NCBI RefSeq assembly: GCF_020700235.1
Contig: NZ_CP085305.1
Span: 186,001-250,000 of the forward strand
Source: Haladaptatus pallidirubidus
Lineage (GTDB): Archaea > Halobacteriota > Halobacteria > Halobacteriales > Haladaptataceae
DNA: 64,000 nt
Reading direction: 5' to 3'
The notes under the pieces were generated by a model. It saw nothing but the letters and a program-made list of their open reading frames with translations. It ran no database searches and had not been told where the DNA came from. Positions within the stretch are counted from its first letter, which is position 1; every line of letters starts with the position of its first letter. Positions 45,295 through 54,046 of this stretch are shown piece by piece. A program made the position numbers and the translations under genes.

Positions 45295-45966
45295 TCACTC
45301 AGGTGATGTCGTTTCGGACGCATCGAGCAGTGCGTGTTCAAGCAGTGCCTCATTTCCCCGCCTGATCAGATCGGAAAGGGACTGCTGGCTGATCTCGAAT
45401 TCTACCGCCAACTCAGAGAGTGTGACTTGCCGAGGCGTCTGAAAGTACCCTCGTTGAAGGGCTAGCAACAGTGCGTCGCGCTGCTTTTCGGTCAAGATAC
45501 TGTTGAGGAGATGGTCACCGGCTTCGGTAAGGATCTGCATTTGACCAAGCGTATATTGGATATCATTTTCGCGGCAGTGATTGTGGAACGTGGTAAGATC
45601 CTCTTGCGTGGGAAAGAGAATCTCGAACTCCCACGCATGGGAGTTATAGCCGTATGCACTCCGGATAATTGTCTGGGCAGCCGTGAATCCCTCAAAAAAT
45701 TCCCCCTTAGGAGCGTCCCAGTTCAGGAGATAGAGACGGCGATTATTGACCTTCTCAACTTCAGCCAATTCTTGTACTCGTTCGTGCTCACGAACGCGGT
45801 GTTCGAATTCATCGAAATCGATATTCCAAGCCCAAAATAAGGGAATCGTATTTGTTCCAACAGGGACAATTCGTTCGAATTCGATTTGTGTCTCCGTTCC
45901 TGCGGTGAGCAAGCGACCAAGCGGGAAATCCATCGCTGAAAGCGAGAGTTCGACAATAGTACTCAT
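45295..45966 (-). CDS. HTH_10 (bacterio-opsin activator) transcriptional regulator
   Basis: 223 aa. The N-terminal 150 residues are the BAT-type sensor fold without recognised ligand site (VELSLSAMDFPLGRLL, ETQIEFERIVPVGTN, FEILFPTQEDLTTFHNHC). The C-terminal HTH_10 is LTEKQRDALLLALQRGYFQT, RQVTLSELAVEFEISQQSLS, DLIRRGNEALL. These proteins regulate promoters in haloarchaea, for example those of bacterio-opsin or DMSO reductase genes. The target here is unknown. Confidence 0.85.
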   Translation of the reverse strand: MSTIVELSLSAMDFPLGRLLTAGTETQIEFERIVPVGTNTIPLFWAWNIDFDEFEHRVREHERVQELAEVEKVNNRRLYLLNWDAPKGEFFEGFTAAQTIIRSAYGYNSHAWEFEILFPTQEDLTTFHNHCRENDIQYTLGQMQILTEAGDHLLNSILTEKQRDALLLALQRGYFQTPRQVTLSELAVEFEISQQSLSDLIRRGNEALLEHALLDASETTSPE

Positions 45967-46149
45967 CGTTCATCTGCCATACAATCTGACTCCAGATAGA
46001 ATCTCTGGGAAACATATTTACACACAGTGCTGTACGGAGCGGTGAACCGTCTTAGGGTCACGCCCCAACACTTGGGTCTTATCTATAGACTGTCGAATGG
46101 ATCACATTATTTCCCAGTACAAGGAAATCGTGGATCGCTGCACTCATAC

Positions 46150-46428
46150 CTAGTCATCTTTCGGTTCAATTTCAATGACATAGTTACTCGACACGGTCAC
46201 CCAATAACCTGCGTATTCAAATGAAATTTCACCAACTGTCCGTGACGAGCCGTCTGCGTGCGGCCCAAAGAGTGCATTCAAAGCGTCTGGATCAATCACC
46301 TCGTACAGTGGTTTGAGTTCATCTACCGACCGTTTGTCTGTTTCTGCGATTGTAGCGACGATTTGTTCGGTTAGTGTACCAGATGTACCACCAATTGTTG
46401 ATCCATTCCTGACGTCAGTTGAATCCAT
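46150..46428 (-). CDS. HalOD1 output-domain protein (second copy)
   Basis: 92 aa from the ATG at 46428. HalOD1 layout: LTEQIVATIAETDKRSVDEL, then KPLYEVIDPDALNALFGPHA and ISFEYAGYWVTVSSNYVIE. It is close in pattern to the copy at 32421-32684. Upstream lies a decayed DUF7344 gene on the same strand. Confidence 0.8.
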   Translation of the reverse strand: MDSTDVRNGSTIGGTSGTLTEQIVATIAETDKRSVDELKPLYEVIDPDALNALFGPHADGSSRTVGEISFEYAGYWVTVSSNYVIEIEPKDD

Positions 46429-46602
46429 GTTCGCTATCACCTACAAGAACAGAAGCCCTGATAATGCAAGGTATTATTAAGACAGCTGTTCTTGACGATT
46501 CGGTAGACTGGAGCCACCACTAAGTAATTACTGGTGCGTTTTTGAACAGGAACGCACAACACTGCTGCCAGAAGAATACAGCTCCATACCGAGTCAGCAG
46601 GA

Positions 46603-46905
46603 TTACTCAAACTCGTGATTCTGGCTGATCTCTAAGAGCACCTCAACGCGATCACTACCGTGATATCGAATGGTTTGACTTCGCGAATCGTACTCTATCA
46701 AGTTTTCCTTTACCAACTTCGGTAAATGACAGTGGTATAACTGTATTCGAAGAGGCTTGCGCGTCGTCGTGATCCAAGACGGCAACCTGTATCTACGAGA
46801 GATCGTGCTTTGGAAGTGAATCGATTCCTTCTTTGAGACAGTGGCGGACCTCCCGCGATGAATCGATATTGTAACACCGAGACTCACCAGGCGAACCCCA
46901 ATCAC
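46603..46905 (-). pseudogene. broken DUF7344 gene (copy 5)
   Basis: The C-terminal half is intact in one frame: RIQLYHCHLPKLVKENLIEY, DSRSQTIRYHG, RVEVLLEIS. The N-terminal half lies in a different frame and is broken by a stop: REVRHCLKEGIDSLPKHDLS, stop, IQVAVLDHDD. So at least one frameshift and one nonsense change have occurred. In the intact copies these halves are continuous. Confidence 0.55.
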
Positions 46906-47035
46906 TCACCGTCACCATGCACGCAGATTGTCGGTGTAAACGATTGATTCATCGGCCTCACAAGTCACGCCGGTCTCGATTACCGATCAAGTGAGCACGT
47001 CGCCATCGACGTAATCAATTTTGTACACCATCGTC

Positions 47036-47309
47036 TCATTCCCGGTAGTTCAAATCGTCTTCCAAGTGGTGGAGTCGATCCGCTAAGTCATTTATTCGCT
47101 TCTGTTGTTCGAGAATTATCGAGACGAGTGCGAGAACCTCCACGTGCTGGTGGGTTTGCAACCCACGTTACGTCAGCGTGTGCGCGAGCATACTCGAAGA
47201 GATGATCGAAGACCGCATGGTCTGCCCGCCGAAGTCCATGGCGATAGTCGCTCCAGTGGTTCTCCAACGCTCGGAGTAGTTCACGGTACGTCGCATTAGT
47301 ACGCCACAT
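47036..47309 (-). pseudogene. frameshifted small conserved haloarchaeal gene (DUF8156-like)
   Basis: From ATG 47309: MWRTNATYRELLRALENHW, SDYRHGLRRADHAVFDHLF, EYARAHAD, then the frame degenerates. In the next frame the protein resumes as QTHQHVEVLALVSIILEQQK, RINDLADRLHHLEDDLNYRE and stop at 47036. The expected product is about 90 aa and resembles a haloarchaeal family I know as MWRTN-type (DUF8156, from memory). A 7-bp inverted repeat GTGGGTT-TGC-AACCCAC (47150-47166) sits exactly at the break. Confidence 0.55.
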
Positions 47310-47339
47310 TGACACTCACCTCCGTTCGAGCATCGAAAC

Positions 47340-47762
47340 CAGCGATGGCTGGGTGGCGCGTCGCCAGTATACGCTTCCAAAATACGAACGTCGTATGTAC
47401 CGTTTCATTGCTAAGCGAGGAGACATAGCGTTTCGCACGCGTCACCCACAAATCGTGGCTCAAACGGTGCCTGTTCACAGTGAACGGCATTGTCCGCGAG
47501 ATTTCGAATCGGTTCGGTCAGCGAATCAGTTCAGTGCTGAGTCAGCAGACTCGGCGCACCGAATGCGTCCGAGAGGTCAGCAACGAGGTCAACAGCTGCC
47601 GACAGCATCCGTTTATCGTTTCCACGCGAGAGGTCGTCGGAGCGGTAGAACTAGTCGACAGCCGAAAGGATGACGAGCAAGTGGAGCGCGCTAAGTGCTT
47701 GTTCATCCGTTTTGAGCAGGATAATGCTATCATCGAGTGCTGTGAGTATTGGTGTCCGCTGG
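47340..47762 (-). pseudogene. decayed gene of unknown function
   Basis: One minus frame reads LDDSIILLKTDEQALSALHL, LVILSAVD, TAG (47651), FYRSDDLSRGNDKRMLSAAV, DLVADLSDAFGAPSLLTQH, TGA, then LTEPIRNLADNAVHCEQAPF. Composition is strongly haloarchaeal and the frame is the same throughout, but two stops interrupt it. The 107-aa plus frame over the same DNA looks like its shadow. Confidence 0.4.
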
Positions 47763-47842
47763 CCGATCATCACAAATAGATAGGTTCTCGGTCAACCACT
47801 TAGGCAAGACCGGGTCGTTTTCGGCGTTTCTGAAAGTCGAAC

Positions 47843-48844
47843 TTAGCGGAGTCGGTAGGTTCGCGCTCGATTTTTTCCTTCAGCAACGATAAGCCGGTAA
47901 TGTTCCATTTTTGAAAGATGATTTCGGACGGTTCGGTTCGTTTTCGGCTCGTCAATTCGCTCCTGGTACAATTCGTACAGCTCGCCCGGATTGAGTTCGC
48001 CTTCTTCTTCTAAAATCTCATAGAGGGCGTGCTGATGTGCTGTGAGTTGGTCAAGGGTTTTCTGGCGCACTTCGTGACGACCATCGGGGACTGCTTCATG
48101 GACAATCTCGGTCGTAATCGTTGCGCCGCCGGACTGATCGGCGCGACGTGCAGCGTTCCTGAGAATACCAATGGCAACCCGTGCATCCCCGGCCGCGGCG
48201 TCGGCAATCAGTTCCAACTGTTCGTTTCCGATAGCGCCTTCCGAAAGTCCCCATTGAGCGCGAGCGTGGAGAATCGCAACGAGTTCGTCAAGGTGATACT
48301 TCTCAAATTGGATGCGGACACACGTCTGCAGCCGACTGGTTAACCTCCCATCGAGTTGGCTGAACAATTCTTCTTCACGATTTGCGATAAGAATCATTGA
48401 GATGCTGCGCATCCGATAGAGATCATAGAGCACGCTCTTGTCTTCGAGTTGGTCAACCTCGTCAAGGATGACAACAAACTGTGAACCATCATACTCCTGA
48501 AGCCGGTTGAGCAGTTCGTCTTTTGGTGTCGACCGTCGGTGGATGTCAACCGTCTTTCCGATCCCTTCGAGGATGCGGTAGAGCACTTGGAATCGTGTAT
48601 GATCCTGCCAACAGTTGACGTACTGCGTATTGATGTCGAGGACGTTCTCACGAAGGCGTTCGACCGTGTAGTTGGCAATACAGGTCTTGCCCACACCCGA
48701 TGGCCCCAGTAGGAGTGACGTTTCTCCCGTTTGACCGTCCATGATGGGTTTAAGCGTATTCGAAAGCGCGTTAACCTCCGGATTACGATGCTCAACTTCA
48801 TCGGGGATGAACTGTGGTTGCAGGACGCGAGCATCGTGAATCAT
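47843..48844 (-). CDS. orc: Orc1/Cdc6-type AAA+ initiator paralogue
   Basis: 333 aa from the ATG at 48844 (MIHDARVLQPQFIPDEVEHR), which matches the usual start of this group; the frame is open upstream to 48949. Walker A GPSGVGKT near residue 53, Walker B VVILDEVDQLED near 128, sensor-1 ILIANREEELF near 158 and a lid domain. The C-terminal winged helix is LDQLTAHQHALYEILEEEGE, then NRTVRNHLSKMEHYRLI. It is somewhat shorter than the main origin-binding Orc1 proteins. I see no origin-recognition-box repeats beside it, so an origin here is not supported. Confidence 0.85.
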   Translation of the reverse strand: MIHDARVLQPQFIPDEVEHRNPEVNALSNTLKPIMDGQTGETSLLLGPSGVGKTCIANYTVERLRENVLDINTQYVNCWQDHTRFQVLYRILEGIGKTVDIHRRSTPKDELLNRLQEYDGSQFVVILDEVDQLEDKSVLYDLYRMRSISMILIANREEELFSQLDGRLTSRLQTCVRIQFEKYHLDELVAILHARAQWGLSEGAIGNEQLELIADAAAGDARVAIGILRNAARRADQSGGATITTEIVHEAVPDGRHEVRQKTLDQLTAHQHALYEILEEEGELNPGELYELYQERIDEPKTNRTVRNHLSKMEHYRLIVAEGKNRARTYRLR

Positions 48845-49060
48845 GTTTTCAGCGGTATCTATTCTGTCCGAGATAATAAACGGAAGTGGGCGATTTCCGA
48901 TTCTTCCGATAGCGGAAACCATTCCAAGAGGGACGCATCTTCCCCACATTGGTGCTACTGCTAGGCGTGGACCAATTCACGGCGAACAGACGAACTGAAT
49001 TGATCCTAAATATTTTGTTGTGATAAAAATTAAGTCATATAATAGCTTTTCTGAGGGGCG

Positions 49061-49552
49061 TTATTGTTTTTGTTGGAGGTTGACATCGCCACGCATCGAT
49101 TGCGGATGATATTCACAGTAATACTGGGCTAACTTTTTCGACGCAGTGAATGTCGTACTCACGGTCTTGCCTTTCTCTTCGGCATCCTCGCTTTTGACGA
49201 CCGGTTTGTCGTTCCCGTTGACGATGTAGAGTTCGTGTTCTTTGCCGTCAAGGTTCTCCCACGTGATCGTATACTTTTGACCTGGCTGAAGTGTGAGTGC
49301 TGGGTTTTTCTTGCCCTTGATGGACTTCGGGGCGCGACCCTCCCAGCCGCTTTGTTTGGCTCCCAAGCGGATTTCTTTTCCTTTCTGACTGCTGTCACTT
49401 TCGCTCTTGCTCTTGTTCTTTGAATCGCTCTCCTGGTTACTATCCTCATTGCCTGGTAAACTGCTAGTACAACCAGCAAGAGCAGTTGCAGCGAGTGCAC
49501 TACCCGTGACCTTGAGTGCGGTGCGTCGGCTTGTACGGGGTTGGTCGTTCAT
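49061..49552 (-). CDS. Tat-exported cupredoxin (halocyanin-like) lipoprotein
   Basis: 163 aa from the ATG at 49552. Twin-arginine signal (SRRTALKVTGSALAATALAG) ending in the lipobox AGC. A Ser/Lys/Glu-rich linker follows, then a cupredoxin domain with TITWENLDGKEHELYIVNG (His ligand) and AQYYCEYHPQSMRGDV, supplying Cys, His and Met of a type 1 copper site. It is membrane-anchored outside the cell and probably carries electrons. No partner oxidase nearby. Confidence 0.85.
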   Translation of the reverse strand: MNDQPRTSRRTALKVTGSALAATALAGCTSSLPGNEDSNQESDSKNKSKSESDSSQKGKEIRLGAKQSGWEGRAPKSIKGKKNPALTLQPGQKYTITWENLDGKEHELYIVNGNDKPVVKSEDAEEKGKTVSTTFTASKKLAQYYCEYHPQSMRGDVNLQQKQ

Positions 49553-49854
49553 GGGCGAGGAAGAGATTACCACCTACGGTGATAGAAATATTTTGGCCGG
49601 TGAACTAACGTGTGAAATAAATTGAAGGATACGTTCTCCTGTGGTACGGGTTTTACATAGCGAAATAGATCCGTAGCTGTTTCAGGGGACATTAGCACTT
49701 TCTGTAAACGTTCTTCGGCGATTCACTTCTGATAGGCAGTCTATAGCCCGGGACTGCGAGTGATTTTCTCCTTGACCGGTTTGTTTCAGCCCTAACGCCT
49801 TCCCAATATTGTTATCTAACTAACATTTATCCCTTTGTCCGCCATTAAGAGAGT

Positions 49855-50355
49855 ATGGAAACGTCAACAGGATTTGATATCGTCGGAATCACCGGGCCTC
49901 AATGGACCGAATCCGAGCTTCAATCGCTCTCGGAGGAGCTAGCATCCGAAGTCAACGGCGGTTTCACCTCCGTTGTTATCGGAGCCGAGACACTGATGCA
50001 AGTGTTCGACGCGGACGACCCACGTCAACTGCTCGAACTCGGCCTTACGAACCTCAACGAATCGGATATCGAACTACCGAGTTCGCCGGAGTCGACGTCA
50101 ATTCCATTCAACCCGGGATTCGTTCCTCCCGACCTAATTCCGTGGATTACTGGTTGGGGAGCAGCGCTGTTACTTCAACCCGAGGAATCAACATCACTTT
50201 CGACCGAAAGCATCGTCCAAGCCCTCGACGACTTGTACGCTATGAGAGGGGGATGGGGGACGGAACCAATAGTCGTTACCATCCACTACCCTAGCGAAGC
50301 TGAAAACCCCTCATTTTATCGTGCAGAGGGCGTCCAAAACGACTCGACCGAGTAG
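49855..50355 (+). CDS. hypothetical acidic protein
   Basis: 166 aa, acidic, without signal peptide or membrane helix, although a hydrophobic stretch (IPWITGWGAALLL) lies near residue 98. It begins with a beta-alpha pattern (FDIVGITGPQWTESELQSL) and ends VVTIHYPSE. I do not recognise it. A TATA-like CATTTATC about 25 bases upstream of the ATG implies a leaderless transcript, which supports a real gene. Confidence 0.6.
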   Translation: METSTGFDIVGITGPQWTESELQSLSEELASEVNGGFTSVVIGAETLMQVFDADDPRQLLELGLTNLNESDIELPSSPESTSIPFNPGFVPPDLIPWITGWGAALLLQPEESTSLSTESIVQALDDLYAMRGGWGTEPIVVTIHYPSEAENPSFYRAEGVQNDSTE

Positions 50356-50650
50356 GCGAGTGTACCCTGTATCTCCCTCGATTTCTGCAAACGTTTGTTG
50401 GTTCGAGTATATGTTTGCCTTCGATAGTATTTCGAACCATAGGGGTTAACCGGATGTTGGTTGATCGAAAATAACTACACCCACGAAAGGGTGATGAACG
50501 AGTTTCCCACCCTTTGTGCTATAATAAGACTGCTACAGTTAACAAATATAATTATTTTTATTATTAAATATAACTCTTGGAGAAAATCGGGTGAGACAAC
50601 ATAACTACAACGCCACATTATTGAGTCTGCGAAGCATGGGGTGAGATATC

Positions 50651-53107
50651 ATGAGTCGTGACGAACGTCAACGCGGATTTGATTCCGCATCGTACTTGTC
50701 AGACGATTTGTATCGACTCAATCAGATTGCCATCAATGGAACCAATCAAGAGTACCACCACGATCCAAGTAGCTCTCGACATTCTCACATCGGACTCCTC
50801 TACGCAAATCAAGCTGAACAGTTTGCAGGCGTAATTCCCTTAATCCGCGACGGGCTCAATCGCGGTGAGCGCTGCTACTACGTCTATGATGATAATACAA
50901 AGGCTGATGTCGTGGCAGCGATGCGTGAAGCAGGAATTGACGTTAAGATGGCAACCGAAACTGGTGCACTCTCATTTCACACACCGGAAGAACTGTTTTT
51001 GCAAGAGGGGGTATTTGACCTGGAGACCACGATCGCGAATACAAAAGAAACAATCCGAGAGGCAATTGAAGACGAGGGCTATGACGGGATACGAATGAGT
51101 GGCGAGATGTCGTGGGTGCTCGACAGAGAGCATAGTCTCGACCGCATGATCAAGTACGAGCAGACGCTCAACTCCCTATACGAGAATCAACCCGTTATCG
51201 GAATATGCCAATACAATGTCAAGCGGTTCGACCCAGAGATCATCAACCAACTCATTCGCTCCCACCCAAATTTCGTCTTCGGCGAAGAAGCCGCGCGTCA
51301 CTTTTATTATATCCCACATGAAGGCGTTGGTAGTACTGTAGCGCCAGAGACCATCAACGACGACCGATCAATCTACTCGTTCTTTGAACGCATTCAAGCT
51401 TATGAGACGCTCGAACAGCGGGAACGGGGTTTACATGCGCTCAACGAAGCGACTCAGGAGTTGATGTTCCTTGACGGCGAAGAAATCGCTAAACGCGCCC
51501 CCGACATCATCCGAGACATGCTCGGTGTCTCATTTGCGTCATTCTACTCCTATGACGAAGACAGCGGTGATCTAAAATGTAGACGTAGTAGTATAGCCGC
51601 CGCAGACGGGTTCAATAGCGGATTTTCTGAGCAGTATTTGGATCGTGCGTGGAAAGTGTTCGTCACGGAGACGCCCGATATCTTAGACGATCTCCCACCG
51701 TCAACCAACTCTGACGGGACTGAAACGTCGCCTCGAAGTGGTGTGATTGTCCCGCTTGGAAGACACGGCGTATTCTGTACCTGCTCAACACACCCAAATG
51801 CATTCGACAATCCAACCGTCAATCTTGCCGAGACGGTTGGGGCGAATATCGAAGCGGCGCTGGATCGTGCCGACCGCGAAAGAACACTCCAGAAAAAAAA
51901 CGAACAACTGGATCGGCTCAATAGGATCAATCGTGTTATCCGTGAAATAGATGAAGCACTAGTGGAAGCAGACACGCGCGCAGAAATCGAGCAAATCGTC
52001 TGCGAACGACTCACGACGTTCGATCCCTATCAGTGCATCTGGATCGGCGATCAGGATCTGACGACGGAGACAATCACGCCACACGCACACGCAGGTGATC
52101 AGAACGGCTTTCTCGAGAGCATCACACTCTCCACCGACACCACATCGGCAAAGCAAGGACCCGTAACTACTGCCCGGCAGACCCGAAAAGTCCAGGTAGT
52201 ACAGGACGTACTGACGGATCCAGAATTCAAACCATGGCGTGAAACGGCCCTTTCTCACGGCTTTCGGGCCTGTATCAGCATTCCCCTTGTCTATCAGAAA
52301 TCGGTTTACGGTGTATTAACCCTATATACAGGTTCACCAAACTCGTTCAACGAACTGGAGAAAACTGTGTTAACAGAATTGGGAGAAACAATCGCCCATG
52401 CAATCGATGCCGCCGAAACTAAACAGACGCTCCGGACAGACAGCGTTACCGAGGTGACGCTAAGGATACAGGAATCAGATAATATCCTTACCCAACTTGC
52501 ACACGAAAGTCAATGTGAAACCGAATTCAATTTCGATGGGCTTGTTCCCCAGTCAGATGGTTCAGCCCATCTCTTCTTTACCACACATGGAGTTGCTCCA
52601 AAAGATGTCCTGGCCGGTGCCAAACAGGTGGCTGGCATCGCAGAATTACAGGCTATCAGAGATGATGAAGAACAATGCGTTTTCGAAGCGATAGTAACAC
52701 GGCCGACGCTCGCATCACACATTCTCGAGAATCAGGGTCTCATTCGCTCGCTCACCGTTACAGATACGACCATCAATGCCGTCATTGATCTTCCCGCCAC
52801 CACTACTGTTCGGGAGTTCGTCGAAACCATGCAAGAGAGATATCAGAGCACCGAGCTCATGACTCGACGTGTGCATGATCGTCCAATCAAGTCACGCCAC
52901 GACTTGCGCAATGCTCTCACGGAACGATTTACGGAGCGGCAACGTGAAATTCTTGAAACCGCGTACCGAAGCGGATTTTTTGAATCACCGCGGGTACGAA
53001 CTGGTAAGGAACTATCCGAGACGCTGGATATCACGCAATCGACGTTCTCCCACCACCTCCGAGAAGCCCAACGCCGACTCTGCGAACTGGTGTTTGAAAA
53101 CTCCTGA
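50651..53107 (+). CDS. MEDS-GAF-GAF-HTH_10 one-component sensor regulator
   Basis: 818 aa. Residues about 40-225 are the MEDS domain (methanogen/methylotroph, DcmR sensory): HIGLLYANQAEQFAGVIPLI, GERCYYVYDDN, MREAGIDVKMAT, LDRMIKYEQTLNSLYENQPV. Two GAF-like domains follow (about 265-410 and 435-590, with FRACISIPLVYQKSVYGVLT). The C-terminal BAT/HTH_10 is LTERFTERQREILETAYRSG, TLDITQSTFSHHLREAQRRL. No kinase or receiver domain, so it joins a putative hydrocarbon- or redox-type sensor straight to DNA binding. Confidence 0.88.
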   Translation: MSRDERQRGFDSASYLSDDLYRLNQIAINGTNQEYHHDPSSSRHSHIGLLYANQAEQFAGVIPLIRDGLNRGERCYYVYDDNTKADVVAAMREAGIDVKMATETGALSFHTPEELFLQEGVFDLETTIANTKETIREAIEDEGYDGIRMSGEMSWVLDREHSLDRMIKYEQTLNSLYENQPVIGICQYNVKRFDPEIINQLIRSHPNFVFGEEAARHFYYIPHEGVGSTVAPETINDDRSIYSFFERIQAYETLEQRERGLHALNEATQELMFLDGEEIAKRAPDIIRDMLGVSFASFYSYDEDSGDLKCRRSSIAAADGFNSGFSEQYLDRAWKVFVTETPDILDDLPPSTNSDGTETSPRSGVIVPLGRHGVFCTCSTHPNAFDNPTVNLAETVGANIEAALDRADRERTLQKKNEQLDRLNRINRVIREIDEALVEADTRAEIEQIVCERLTTFDPYQCIWIGDQDLTTETITPHAHAGDQNGFLESITLSTDTTSAKQGPVTTARQTRKVQVVQDVLTDPEFKPWRETALSHGFRACISIPLVYQKSVYGVLTLYTGSPNSFNELEKTVLTELGETIAHAIDAAETKQTLRTDSVTEVTLRIQESDNILTQLAHESQCETEFNFDGLVPQSDGSAHLFFTTHGVAPKDVLAGAKQVAGIAELQAIRDDEEQCVFEAIVTRPTLASHILENQGLIRSLTVTDTTINAVIDLPATTTVREFVETMQERYQSTELMTRRVHDRPIKSRHDLRNALTERFTERQREILETAYRSGFFESPRVRTGKELSETLDITQSTFSHHLREAQRRLCELVFENS

Positions 53108-53337
53108 CCCTCTGGGACACCGGATCTCGAACTCGTTTTTCGGATCATTTCGACCGGACATGATTATTGGCGAGCGATCGCCAGGACTACACTGTTCGTA
53201 AAGTTAGCGAAGCGGTGTATTTGCGGTCACTTCCGGATCGATCTACTCAAAGACAGATCTAGATAATACGCATCCATTTCTGTGGTAGTGCGAATAATTC
53301 GAAGTCATGCTTTCCTTTGCCCTCCCCTCAAGGAAAG

Positions 53338-53682
53338 ATGATGGTCAGTAACACGACCGATTGTATCACGGTGTCACAGCCTTTGGATCGAATGCTCGAT
53401 ATCCTTAGTCACCCAGACCGCCGACGAATCCTACTGCTAATCAAAAAACAAAAATCATACGGTAAAGACGAATTTGCCATTAAAGAGTTCGATGCTATAG
53501 ATAACAAACAGCTCACACCCGAACTCTATCATAACCATCTACCGAAGCTTGCCAACGTTGGATATATCGAGTGGAACAAAGACGCTAATATGATCCGAAT
53601 AGGGCCAAATTTCGAGGAGATTACTCCGTTACTCCGGTTCATACATGATTACCAGAAAGAATCTCCTGAGAAGTGGCCTTAG
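53338..53682 (+). CDS. DUF7344 protein (copy 6)
   Basis: 114 aa from ATG 53338; MVSNTT one codon later is equally possible. Core: LDRMLDILSHPDRRRILLLI, FAIKEFDAIDNKQLTPELYH, NHLPKLANVGYIEWNKDANM and FEEITPLLRFIHDY. It follows the MEDS-HTH_10 gene on the same strand by 230 bases, repeating the HTH_10 plus DUF7344 pairing seen at 41-46 kb. A Shine-Dalgarno-like AAGGAAAG lies directly upstream. Confidence 0.75.
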   Translation: MMVSNTTDCITVSQPLDRMLDILSHPDRRRILLLIKKQKSYGKDEFAIKEFDAIDNKQLTPELYHNHLPKLANVGYIEWNKDANMIRIGPNFEEITPLLRFIHDYQKESPEKWP

Positions 53683-54046
53683 ATTACTGCTCTATTAATC
53701 GGAGTAACCGTGAGTGATCGGTGTGTAGCTCCTTTGCTGGAGCTCGGTGTGAACAAGACCAAAATTGATCCTGCTCACTCAGCGTCTGGAGTTCATCGGT
53801 AGTTTGTTCGTCACACTACGCTGCTGATGACACATACTAGTACGTGAGTTACAGTGGAGTGCGTCTCTTCCAAAACGTGATTTACGACGACTGGCTTTTC
53901 TCCATTGACTACCTTCGGTTCGGGGGCGGTTGACCGACACAAGCACTGAGAGTTCATATCTTTGTATCGTCACCTGCTTAAATAATTATAATCGTGATTG
54001 TCATTATTCTTCCACCGAAGAGGAAGCAGTATTATCGGCCGGAATG
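53683..54046. other. intergenic region between convergent genes
   Basis: A hairpin AGCTCC-TTTGCT-GGAGCT at 53727-53744 may end the DUF7344 transcript. No coding frame supported; the region before cobQ's stop is AT-rich (53975-54010). Confidence 0.4.

Noticed and set aside
48844..49060. Possible replication origin beside the Orc1/Cdc6 gene
   Set aside because: No repeated origin-recognition-box-like motifs or AT-rich unwinding element were found next to the gene; the orc gene is of the short paralogue type.
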